This document shows, piece by piece, positions 28,601 through 35,244 of a DNA stretch of 64,000 bases. This DNA is from Cellulomonas gelida. Its GTDB lineage: Bacteria; Actinomycetota; Actinomycetes; Actinomycetales; Cellulomonadaceae. Location of the stretch: NCBI RefSeq assembly GCF_006538725.1, contig NZ_BJLQ01000007.1, positions 1 through 64,000 of the forward strand. The letters are read 5' to 3'. Each line of letters opens with the position of its first letter. Position 1 is the first letter of the stretch. The notes under the pieces were generated by a model. That model was given only the letters and a program-made list of their open reading frames with translations, was not told the DNA's origin and did not search any database. A program made the translations under genes and the position numbers.

Positions 28601-29268
28601 TCGGTGCCCGGGTTCGTCAGGTCGAGGGTCGTGACGGCCACGTTGTCGTACGTGATGAACTTCTTGAGGTCCGCGCTGACCCCGGTGGTGCCGATCGTGT
28701 AGCGGTCCGACATGTGGCTCGGCGCGTTGAAGCGCTGCGCGTTGACCTCGGAGATCGTCTGGCCGGGGACCGTGATCGTGTAGAAGTTGCCGAGGTTGTT
28801 GGGGCCGCCCGCGAACGCCGAGCCGGCGAAGCCCATCGTGGTGAAGTTCGCGTTCGAGGCGCCGCGCATGTACAGGCTGCGCCCGCGGGTCTGCAGCACG
28901 TTGGCGCCCATCGCGCCCCGCACTCCGAGCACGCGGTCGAGGTAGAAGTCGTTCTGGCCTGCGGCGAGGTCCTTCTCGAAGATGCTCTGGTGCATCGAGT
29001 CGGCCGTGTAGGGCACGCCGGGCTCGAGCAGGGCCGCGACCTCGGACTCGTAGTTGTAGGTCGGGTCACCGATGTCCATCACGTGGCTCTCGCCGTTCGT
29101 GTAGACACCGATGTCCGACTCGTTGCCCGGCAGCACCGGGCCGGCCGCGTGGGCGGCCGTGGGAAGCATGACGATCGACGAGGCGACGACCGCCGCGGCA
29201 GCACTGCCGGCGACGAGTCTCCTGCGGGTGGTGGATCGACGTGCTGAGCCCCTCGTGGAGCGCGGCAT
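22624..29268 (-). CDS. Giant secreted multimodular protein with a probable (alpha/alpha)6 glycosidase module
   Basis: The 2214-residue protein starts at ATG 29268, followed by a signal peptide with twin-Arg-like basic runs and AXA cleavage near residue 41. Residues about 47-857 form one large domain rich in Trp and acidic residues, with segments such as YRWWGERYNTLDTN, HTSWNNHYSQYTG, ESAYVWGDFNAAKELYE and DMGGIQPRSDDKVELWP. The pattern suggests an (alpha/alpha)6-barrel glycoside hydrolase of the MGH1-like or GH142-like kind; the family is not settled. Next come a discoidin-like domain (877-1060), a PKD/cadherin-like domain (1060-1157), a second discoidin-like domain (1164-1327), two Big_4-like domains (1327-1487), a Big_2-like domain (1490-1577), further Ig-like modules, and three near-identical Big_3_5-type repeats (about 1930-2214). 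It ends in TLVVK with no anchor motif. Activity on arabinan is inferred from the locus. Confidence 0.75.
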   Translation of the reverse strand: MPRSTRGSARRSTTRRRLVAGSAAAAVVASSIVMLPTAAHAAGPVLPGNESDIGVYTNGESHVMDIGDPTYNYESEVAALLEPGVPYTADSMHQSIFEKDLAAGQNDFYLDRVLGVRGAMGANVLQTRGRSLYMRGASNANFTTMGFAGSAFAGGPNNLGNFYTITVPGQTISEVNAQRFNAPSHMSDRYTIGTTGVSADLKKFITYDNVAVTTLDLTNPGTEDVTFTVRAASPIATGTTDADDELVGTRNLTSGSNNGLVDTAWSKITVGLKAGGFTPNGTSLEREVTVPAGGDLELSVVGVLYSDDLPESKASFYEYAAMGADEAFSTGVTEFHRRWAQDIPYIDVPSPAVEKAIVYRWWGERYNTLDTNSSGYVYQYPTTIEGVNLYQNSVVLTQPMHLQDTKWIRTPYLAYGQILNMGELSGSSAFLDSPGHTSWNNHYSQYTGTAGLEAYKVHGGGAEIAERFASYFKNDGIGQLEHYDGNDDNLIAYDTNYMPGNDSDAISFGFPKANATAPGARTIERPESAYVWGDFNAAKELYEIAGADASVVTEMGDKADDIRDAILDRLWSEDMRMFLAGTSHGAVSGASSNGKANPLPVEARDLIPAKESNLYDVYAENLIPFEDADQYVDGFRFLNYGDNFPIFPFYTANQYDRAAYAIGGSNNFSNINFTVQFRGVRSALRHYDPDHKYVTPEYAARLLDWMAWSTYPNADLRVPNQAEYYSNWNPTTKTYNRNNPNHIMLGNMNYIYVEDMGGIQPRSDDKVELWPIDLGYDHFMVNNLRYHGKDVTIVWDEDGSHYGLGAGYSLFIDGERKAATDALGHFVYDPEANTVDAIDDVEVTFVAAAGADVPTAVDTAIDDDRVVSYLKTAGIDLEESATNLAATATLSSSATQDGPRSTPWRNFHTPGWSTSSMNYTPGAIATTERPVSLAAVNDGETVNEPYWGNHGTGDTSGYVELDLGAAKSFDNVKVWFVSDRQAGGYKEPAKYQIQVPDGEGGWTVVPDTFKAPKITGPKFNEALFETVTADKLRVTFTNSPGFATAISEIQVFDSGRDVPEVVNDAPTVTATRDTSKDGNLSTTLVATVTDDGIPDEGELTYGWTTVSKPEGAAVIFANDRALSTLVTGTVAGEYVFRFTAHDGELTTTRDVTVTLATKEMVAEFGSIATITTTGTASWEDHTKVNLPTTPTSSNPGTNQGWGTWGLPNSGLSVAAAAAITYTWPSPVLLTSTDIYWYDDNGGTRMPRADTWALEYTTDGTTWQPVTLTNGSTYAASLVRNRYNHLDFEAVKATALRVRIFGLQGSAGGTGIVRWRANGDTVDTVASPVIMRTPTGTVPELPAELDVVYSAGERDVLPFAWQEITPDMVAETNVEPFVVYGTNSAYGLIAEARIYVRPENSTGGISIQGAEQFAQTVWQGEQPVLPTRVAVSYNDGSRDNQAIGVDWDFDEEIVNTPGVHEIRGDLVLPDYVSSAGTVATTLTLTVKAPPSVESVAVVPASTRALAGTTVQLEADVTTVSEASAEVTWTVAGAQSAGTTVSETGLLTIAADEAAAPLTVTATSVFDTSKSGSATVTVVTPPRVEATLPAGVSLLDGWNDEPFEVTLTTAADATVQYRLDGGQWTTYTWPVAIDEGRHTLVYRALWEGAVVAGSQETFVGGVDVVGPTTTATTTPADGRGTVLEPVTVVLTATDEGVGVSHSQYRIAPELAWRNAPAEGIVLDEAGTSVVEFRSLDRFGNVGATGSTQVTIEAANDLARLVLTADKSAIAKGDPIGARVEGFAHDGTSVGDLTSDAVMTTDITTVWENGTSTFSRYRYALTATYTWTDERDVVRTLTSNTVTVEVFDAQALLAAISGTPAVGETLTAITLPDWPTTFQWLRDGRQIEGATGATYTVTADDAGSSLSVRVDVAAAEFTTSKTSEAVEVAKVAPVLSAQLRAASVPTTGTVTVDVTVEAAGISSAGGTVTVVAGNRSATGTVVAGTASIQLPAPAAGTHAVSVVYHGTSQIAQATADAGTLTVTKATPGVVGKLAATKVTTGQSGKVAVTVTAAGVTGPTGKVTVKAGSKSVSVTLKAADKGKVTVTLPKLPAGKHAVSVVYAGDALVAGRTVSAGTLTVTKVTPMVKATLVQKTISASVKGKVSVQVSAAGITGPTGTVTVTVNGKKVTRTLKASDKGRVVVTLPKLGKGTYKVAVSYGGDAMVSSAKAASTTLVVK

Positions 29269-29400
29269 GACCCAGTCCTCTCGTTCGGGAACGTGTGGCT
29301 TTCTCGTCACGGCGAGGCGCTGCCCAACTGCGGCCGCGTCGTTGCGACGAGTCGTTCGCCGGCCTCTCGGTGAGGGACGAAGACGCCGGTGGCCGAAGTC

Positions 29401-29430
29401 AACCATCGGCGAGGCGGGACCGCAATGGTT
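29401..29430. promoter_or_regulatory. Inverted repeat upstream of the giant glycosidase gene
   Basis: AACCAT (29401-29406) and ATGGTT (29425-29430) are inverted 18 bp apart, 133-162 bp before the ATG. The right arm continues as ATGGTTTTC, the same nine bases found in the operator at 15672-15692. It may be a site for one of the two LacI proteins. Confidence 0.3.
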
Positions 29431-29471
29431 TTCGGGATTTTCCGTCTTCCGGCTGAGCGCCGCCAGAATGC

Positions 29472-29504
29472 GCCGAGCGCGGCCGTATCACGACCGCGCT
29501 CGGC
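29472..29504 (-). terminator. Terminator of the two-LamG GH43 gene
   Basis: An 11-bp perfect stem (GCCGAGCGCGG, 29472-29482, with 29494-29504) and an 11-nt loop lie 18 bp beyond the stop at 29523. Confidence 0.7.
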
Positions 29505-29522
29505 ACTTTCTGTGGGTTTCGG

Positions 29523-32500
29523 TCAGCGAGGCGTCATGGTCTTCCAGGCCGACGTCCGCGACGCCACGTTCGCGGGGTCGCTCGGCAGGAAGGTCGCCTT
29601 GACCTTGATCGCCGTGGTGCGCGACTTCGGCAGCGTCAGCTTCACGACCCCCTGGGCGGAGGCGCGCAGCGTGACGGTGCTGGTCGCGTCGCCGTAGCGG
29701 ATCGCGACCTTGCCGACCGGGTACGCACCGTTGTCGAGCTTGCCCACGCGCACGACCACCTGCGGGCGGGTGCCCTTGGTGAACGTCGAGCTCGTGACCG
29801 CGATCGACGTGGCCTTCGCCTTGCGCACCTTGACGGTCACGGCCGACGACGAGCTCGTGGCCACCTTGGCCGCGCCGTTGTAGACCGCCGTGATGCGCTT
29901 GGTCCCGACGCCCTTGAGCGTGACCTTCACGCTCGTCGACCCGTTGGACAGGCTCGCCGTGGCGAGACGCTTGCCGCCGGACCAGAACGAGACCGTGCCG
30001 GTCGGCTTGATCGCGCTCGTGACCTTCGCCTTGAGCGTGACCTTGCCGCCGTGCGCGACCGACGTCGCCGACGCGGTGAGCGTCGTGCGGGACGCCGCCT
30101 TCACGACCGTGACCGTGTAGGTCGCCCGGACCTTCACGCCCATCGCCGTGTAGGACACGGTGACGGTCCTGCGGCCGGTCGTCGCCGAGCTGAAGCCGGT
30201 CGCCGTGACGTCGTTCGCCCCCACCGTGACGGTGTCGCCACCCGCGAGCGAGACGGTGCCGACGAGCCCGGTCAGGCTCAGCGCCTCACCGATCTCGTAG
30301 GCGGTCTTCGGCAGCGTCGTCAGCGCGAGCGCCGTGGGCGTGCCCGGCACCAGCCCGACCGTGACCACGTACGTCGCGGTCACCGTGGCGCCCTCGGCGG
30401 TGTACGACACCGTGACGGTGCGCGTTCCCGCCGAGGTCGAGCTGAACCCGGTGGCCGTGACGTCGGCGGCACCGATCGTCCGCGACGTGCCGTCGTCGAA
30501 CGTGACGGTCCCGGCGAGGCCCACGAGGCTCAGGGCGTCGCCGACCAGGTAGCTCGTGGTGGGCAGCGTCGTGAGCTCCAGGCCCGTCGGCTGCGCCGGG
30601 GTGACCTCGAACGTCGCGGGCGCGCCCGCGGCGAGCTCAGCCGTGCCCGAGAACGTCGCCGTCAGCTCGCCGAGGAGGTCCGCCGGGACGGTGGCCGTCG
30701 CCGTCGCACTGCCCTGGGCGGGCGTCAGCTGCACGGTCGTCGACCACGCGCCGAGCGCGAACGTCACCTTGCCGCCGACCTGGTAGCCGTCGGTGGCGGT
30801 GACCGTCGCCGACGCCTGCCGCGTCACCTTGGAGAAGGTCAGCGCCGAGGTCGTGGCGGTCTGCTCGACCGTCGCGCCCGTGAGCGTCTGCCACTGGTCG
30901 AGCGTGACCGGCATGGCCGTGCCGTGGCGCGGCTGGCCGGGCAGCTGACCCGTCGCTCGCGTCCACGTGCCCGACGCGAGGTCGTTGGTGCCGAGCGGGA
31001 AGTAGCCCGAGCCGCCGTAGTTGTCGAGGTACAGGTAGTAGTCGTACGGCGACGTGTCACCCGGGTTGGCCTTGAAGACCGTCGGGCCCTCGACCGCGGC
31101 GTTGAACCCGGAGTTCCGCGCGACGCACGACGCGACGCGCGTCCAGCCGGTGTTCGCCTCCGCGCTGGCCTTCGTCGTGACCTGGGTCAGCGACGTGGAC
31201 CGCTCCGCGATGATGTCGACGCAGCCGGTCTGACCGCCCTCGTCCTTCGTGTACCGGTAGTAGTGCTCGCCGTCCTTGAGCACCGTGGTGTCGATCCGGG
31301 CGGCGCCCGTGTCCTGCCACAGCTGCGCCGGGGAGAACGTCACGAAGTCCTTCGTCGTGGCGTACATCATGCGGGCGTAGCAGCCGGCGCCGCTCGCCGT
31401 CGTGATGCACGTCGTGCGCGTCGAGTCGGTGAACAGGCGCGAGGCCCAGAAGACCACGTACTCGCCCCGCTCGTCGTCCCAGTACGCCTCGGGTGCCCAG
31501 GTCATGCCGGCCGTGTCGGGCGAGACCTTCACGTGCCGCTGCTGCGACCAGTTGACGAGGTCCGTGGACTCCCACACCTCGATGTACTGGCTGCCCGACT
31601 GCTGCGCCCGGCCCCAGTCGCCGTTGCGGCCGATCGACAGGTCGGTCGCGATGAGGAAGAACTTGTCACCCTCGTGCGAGCGGATGATGAACGGGTCCCG
31701 CAGGCCCTTCTCGCCGAACTGGGACGTCAGCACGAAGTTGCCGTTGTTCAGCGTGTCCCAGGCCAGCGCGTTGTTGCCGTCCGACGCCGCGAAGTAGATG
31801 TTCTCCCCCGCGACGGTGTTGGCCGTGAAGTACGCGAACGCGTAGCCCTCGTCGTCGACCGCACGCGGCATCGCCGGGACGGTGACGTCGAACGGCACGT
31901 CGAGCGTGGCGCCGTCGAGCTCGAGCGTGGCCGTGAGCGTCGCGGTGCGCGCGTCGTAGCCGTACGGGGCGCGCTGCGGGTCGGCGTAGACCGTCCCGTC
32001 GTCGGTGACGAGCGCGACCGCGGTCGCGTCCGACGTGCTCCACGTGATGTCCGAGCCGAACTCCGCGCCCGCGTCGGCGAGCGTCGTGATGCTGCGCATG
32101 CTGTCGGCGTGCAGGACCGAGAGCGCGGCAGCGTCCTCGGCGACCTTCTCGCCGGCCGAGAGCGCGGCCGGCACCGTCACGTCGAACTCGCGCGAGAGCG
32201 CCAGACCGCCGCGGTTCGTGGCGGCCGTCAGGGTGACCTCCGCGTCGGGCTGGCCGGGCGCGGGCTGGGTGACGACGCCCGACGTGGAGACGACCGCCGG
32301 GTCCGACGAGGTCCACGTGACCGACGGCGACGCCGGCAGCGTGAGGTCCTTCGTGGCGAGCGCGGGGATCGCGATCGACGCCATGAGCTGGTCGAACGCG
32401 AACTGCGCGTTCTGGCGAGCCAGGGCACGGGCCCCGGACGCCGGCGTGGCCGCGGCGTAGACGCGCAGGTCACGGAACTTGGCCGGCAGGTTCGAGAAGC

Positions 32501-34073
32501 CCCAGCCCTCGCGGTTGAAGCGGAGCACCGACGTGCCGATCGTCGCCGCGGTCGCGGTGACGCCGGTCGCCTGGGCCGCCTGCACGCCGTCGAGGTAGAC
32601 GGTCAGGGTGTCCGCCGTGTCGTCGAGCACGAGCGAGACGTGGGTCCACACGTCGCGTGGGAACGGCGCGGTGAGCTGCGCCGTCGCGACGACCGCATTG
32701 CCGATGCGGATGACCGCTGCGGGCTTGCCGTCGGAGTAGAACGGGTGCAGCGAGAGGTTGTTCGTGGTCGCGTTGCTCCCGATCGTGAACAGCGTGCTGT
32801 TCACCGTGCCGGTCGCGTTCGACGGCAGGTACGCGTCGAACGACGACGTCGACGAGGTCGTCAGGCCGAGCCCGGCCGCGGAGTTGTTCGCGATGTAGCC
32901 GCCACCCGTGAGGTCCACGTGCGTGGAGGTCCACACCGGGGTGTTCGTCGCGCCGACGAACGTCGTCGTCCCGAACGCCGGCGTGCCGGGGTAGGAGGTG
33001 TTCAGCGGGAACCACGAGCGCAGGTCCGACGTCGCCGGCATCGGGTCCTCACCCGCGGCGAGGGCCTTGACGGTGATCTCGAAGGTGCGGGTACGCACCT
33101 GGCCGGAGACGGTCGCCGTCGCCGTGAGCGTCGCGGTCGCGTCGGGCTGGGCCTGCGCGGGCCGCGTCACGACGCCGCCCGCGGTCACGACGCCCGCCGC
33201 GCTCGTCGTCCACGTGAGGCCGCCGGTCGGGAGCGTCAGGTCGGACACGACCGCGGACGTGCTGCCCAGGTCGAGGCCCGCGAGGAGCTTGTCCGCGGCG
33301 TCGGCGCCGTCCTCGGCGACGAGGTCGGCGACCTCGGTGGCCGTCAGGGCCGTGCCGTAGACGCGCGTCTCGCCGTAGGTGCCGGGGAAGCCGCGGTCAC
33401 CGTCGTAGGCGGACCCGCCCAGGCGGTTGCGGGTGTGGTCCGCGAGCGTCGCCGGGCTCGTGGTGACGGCCGGGTTCGTCGCGACGAGCGTGCCGTCGAC
33501 GTACAGCTTGAGCGTCGAGGTCGCGACGCCGTCGTTCGGGGCGATCGTGGCCGTGACGTTCTGCCACTTGCCCGGCGTGAGCCGGTTGCCCGTCCACGTC
33601 GCGCTCTGCTCACCGGTCCAGTGGCTCGGCGTGACCGTGGTGCGCAGCGCGTTCTTGGGGCCGACGAACCAGTTGCCCGTCCCCGAGCCGCTGCTCTGCG
33701 ACGCGCCGCCGAAGCTCCACAGGAAGTTGTCGGTGGTGTTGGCGGCGTCGTCGGCCTTGACCTGCACCGAGACGGTCGCGGCGGCCTTGCCCTGCAGCAG
33801 GCCGTCCGGGAGGCGGACGTAGTTGGCGTTGGACGGGGCGCCCGACAGCTGCAGGCCGGCCGGGGTCCAGGTGGGCGTGCCGACGACGGTGCCGTCGTGG
33901 CCGTTGCCCGAGGAGTCGACCACGGTGGCACCCGTGGTCTCGTCGAACTCGTAGTGCGCGATCAGGTCCTGCGTGGGGGCCGCGGCAGACGCTGGCAGGA
34001 CGAGCCCCGCCATCGTGCCCGCGGTCAACGCGAGTGTGGTCAGTGCGGCTGTGGCCGCTCGAGGAATCGTCAT
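29523..34073 (-). CDS. Secreted GH43-type arabinosidase with two LamG modules and Big_3 repeats
   Basis: The 1516-residue exported protein starts at the second of two nearby ATGs (34073), because GAAGGA lies 5 nt before it but abuts the first ATG at 34079. A signal peptide ends near residue 31 (PASAAA). Modules: LamG 35-252, Ig-like 268-338, LamG 355-558, two Ig-like 575-735, a GH43-like propeller 742-1062, an Ig-like module, two Big_3-type domains (about 1162-1318, each with TTLPxTxYxxG), and Ig repeats to the end. The propeller carries GLRDPFII, MTWAPEAYWDD, RIDTTVL and VEGPTVF, matching motif for motif the enzyme at 514-5922. The two are paralogous catalytic domains in different scaffolds. 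A perfect operator palindrome lies in its promoter. Confidence 0.82.
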   Translation of the reverse strand: MTIPRAATAALTTLALTAGTMAGLVLPASAAAPTQDLIAHYEFDETTGATVVDSSGNGHDGTVVGTPTWTPAGLQLSGAPSNANYVRLPDGLLQGKAAATVSVQVKADDAANTTDNFLWSFGGASQSSGSGTGNWFVGPKNALRTTVTPSHWTGEQSATWTGNRLTPGKWQNVTATIAPNDGVATSTLKLYVDGTLVATNPAVTTSPATLADHTRNRLGGSAYDGDRGFPGTYGETRVYGTALTATEVADLVAEDGADAADKLLAGLDLGSTSAVVSDLTLPTGGLTWTTSAAGVVTAGGVVTRPAQAQPDATATLTATATVSGQVRTRTFEITVKALAAGEDPMPATSDLRSWFPLNTSYPGTPAFGTTTFVGATNTPVWTSTHVDLTGGGYIANNSAAGLGLTTSSTSSFDAYLPSNATGTVNSTLFTIGSNATTNNLSLHPFYSDGKPAAVIRIGNAVVATAQLTAPFPRDVWTHVSLVLDDTADTLTVYLDGVQAAQATGVTATAATIGTSVLRFNREGWGFSNLPAKFRDLRVYAAATPASGARALARQNAQFAFDQLMASIAIPALATKDLTLPASPSVTWTSSDPAVVSTSGVVTQPAPGQPDAEVTLTAATNRGGLALSREFDVTVPAALSAGEKVAEDAAALSVLHADSMRSITTLADAGAEFGSDITWSTSDATAVALVTDDGTVYADPQRAPYGYDARTATLTATLELDGATLDVPFDVTVPAMPRAVDDEGYAFAYFTANTVAGENIYFAASDGNNALAWDTLNNGNFVLTSQFGEKGLRDPFIIRSHEGDKFFLIATDLSIGRNGDWGRAQQSGSQYIEVWESTDLVNWSQQRHVKVSPDTAGMTWAPEAYWDDERGEYVVFWASRLFTDSTRTTCITTASGAGCYARMMYATTKDFVTFSPAQLWQDTGAARIDTTVLKDGEHYYRYTKDEGGQTGCVDIIAERSTSLTQVTTKASAEANTGWTRVASCVARNSGFNAAVEGPTVFKANPGDTSPYDYYLYLDNYGGSGYFPLGTNDLASGTWTRATGQLPGQPRHGTAMPVTLDQWQTLTGATVEQTATTSALTFSKVTRQASATVTATDGYQVGGKVTFALGAWSTTVQLTPAQGSATATATVPADLLGELTATFSGTAELAAGAPATFEVTPAQPTGLELTTLPTTSYLVGDALSLVGLAGTVTFDDGTSRTIGAADVTATGFSSTSAGTRTVTVSYTAEGATVTATYVVTVGLVPGTPTALALTTLPKTAYEIGEALSLTGLVGTVSLAGGDTVTVGANDVTATGFSSATTGRRTVTVSYTAMGVKVRATYTVTVVKAASRTTLTASATSVAHGGKVTLKAKVTSAIKPTGTVSFWSGGKRLATASLSNGSTSVKVTLKGVGTKRITAVYNGAAKVATSSSSAVTVKVRKAKATSIAVTSSTFTKGTRPQVVVRVGKLDNGAYPVGKVAIRYGDATSTVTLRASAQGVVKLTLPKSRTTAIKVKATFLPSDPANVASRTSAWKTMTPR

Positions 34074-34147
34074 CGACATCCTTCGGTCGGCCGGCGGCTT
34101 TGCCGGCGCGGTGGCGGAACCCAAGGGGAATGGGAACGTCGCGATGG

Positions 34148-34166
34148 ACCCTATGTGAGCGCTCAC
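34148..34166 (-). promoter_or_regulatory. GH43 promoter with embedded LacI-type operator
   Basis: The minus-strand -10 is TAGGGT (34148-34153). The perfect 12-bp palindrome GTGAGCGCTCAC (34155-34166) sits directly upstream, in the -35/-10 spacer, so a bound repressor would occlude RNA polymerase. A -35 near 34170-34176 is poorly matched. This is the best-conserved of the five copies of the motif. Confidence 0.65.
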
Positions 34167-34256
34167 AATTTGCCTAGCGCCGTGTCCTGAACGTGACCCG
34201 AACACGCCCGGAACCACCCGGACAGGGGAACGTCGGGCGTGCGGCCCGGGCACGCG

Positions 34257-35084
34257 TCAGGAGCGGCCGAGCTCCTTCGAGCGGTCGTGGGCCGCGCGCG
34301 CGGCCGCGACGACGCCCGCGCGCACGCCGTGCGCGTCCAGCTCGGCGACCGCCGCGACGGTCGTGCCGCCCGGCGACGAGACCCGCTCACGCAGCACCAC
34401 CGGGTGCTCGCCCTGCGCAGCCAGCGCGCCCGCACCCTCGACCGTGGCGACCGCGAGGCGCGTGGCGAGGTCACGCGTCAGGCCGAGCAGCACGCCCGCC
34501 TCGGCCATCGCGTCGATCAGGTAGAACGCGTACGCGGGGCCGGACCCGGAGATCGCGGTCACCGCGTCGAGGTCCTTCTCCGCGACGCGCACGACGAGCC
34601 CCGTCGCGGCCAGGATCCGCTCGGCCAGGACCAGGTGCCCCTCGCCCGCGTGCGTGCCCGGCGCGATCGCGCTCGCACCCTTGCCCACGACCGCCGGGGT
34701 GTTCGGCATGACGCGCACCACGGGCGTCCCCGCCGGCAGGTGCTGCTCGTACGTCGCGATCGGGACGCCCGCCGCGACGCTCACGACGAGCGTGCCGCCG
34801 CGCAGCTGCGATGCGATCTGCGTCAGCACCGCCGGCACGACGTTCGGCTTGACCGCGAGCAGCACCACGTCGGCACGCTGCGCCGCCTGCGCGTTGGAGC
34901 TGCCGGCGCGCACGCCGTAGCGCGCGGCGAGGGCCTCGACCCGCTCCGGCGACTGGTCCGTGACCTCGACCTGGTGCGCGGGCCAGCCCCCCGCCAGGAG
35001 CGCCGAGAGCAGCGCCTCGCCCATGACCCCGCCGCCGAGGACGGCGACCGCCGCGTTCGTCCCGCCACGCTGCTGCTCGGTCAT
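34257..35084 (-). CDS. proC: Pyrroline-5-carboxylate reductase
   Basis: The 275-residue cytoplasmic enzyme reduces 1-pyrroline-5-carboxylate to L-proline with NAD(P)H. Visible are the Rossmann motif VAVLGGGVMGEALL near residue 15, the family signature run VTAISGSGPAYAFYLIDAM near 160, MPNTPAVVGKGA, and the C-terminal SSPGGTTVAA. I use ATG 35084 (MTEQQRGG), with GAGGGG upstream. A GTG seven codons earlier has no site. A short hairpin (GCGTGC/GCACGC, 34237-34255) follows the stop and may be its terminator. It marks the end of the arabinan island. Confidence 0.95.
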   Translation of the reverse strand: MTEQQRGGTNAAVAVLGGGVMGEALLSALLAGGWPAHQVEVTDQSPERVEALAARYGVRAGSSNAQAAQRADVVLLAVKPNVVPAVLTQIASQLRGGTLVVSVAAGVPIATYEQHLPAGTPVVRVMPNTPAVVGKGASAIAPGTHAGEGHLVLAERILAATGLVVRVAEKDLDAVTAISGSGPAYAFYLIDAMAEAGVLLGLTRDLATRLAVATVEGAGALAAQGEHPVVLRERVSSPGGTTVAAVAELDAHGVRAGVVAAARAAHDRSKELGRS

Positions 35085-35244
35085 CGTCGTGCCACCCCTC
35101 GTCACCGGCGCACCGGAGCTCGTCGCGCGCCGCTCGTCCGCCGCGCACCCTCGTCGTCGTGGCGGTCAGGACACGGCGACGCGCGCGAGCCTATCGACCC
35201 TCGGGTCCCTCAGCCGCCTCCGTTGCCTAGCCGCCACCCGTGGC

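Noticed and set aside
21577..29247. A 2556-codon plus-strand open frame opposite the giant glycosidase and lacI
   Set aside because: Arg/Val/Asp-rich shadow translation spanning two genes and a terminator; the minus strand carries recognisable domains.
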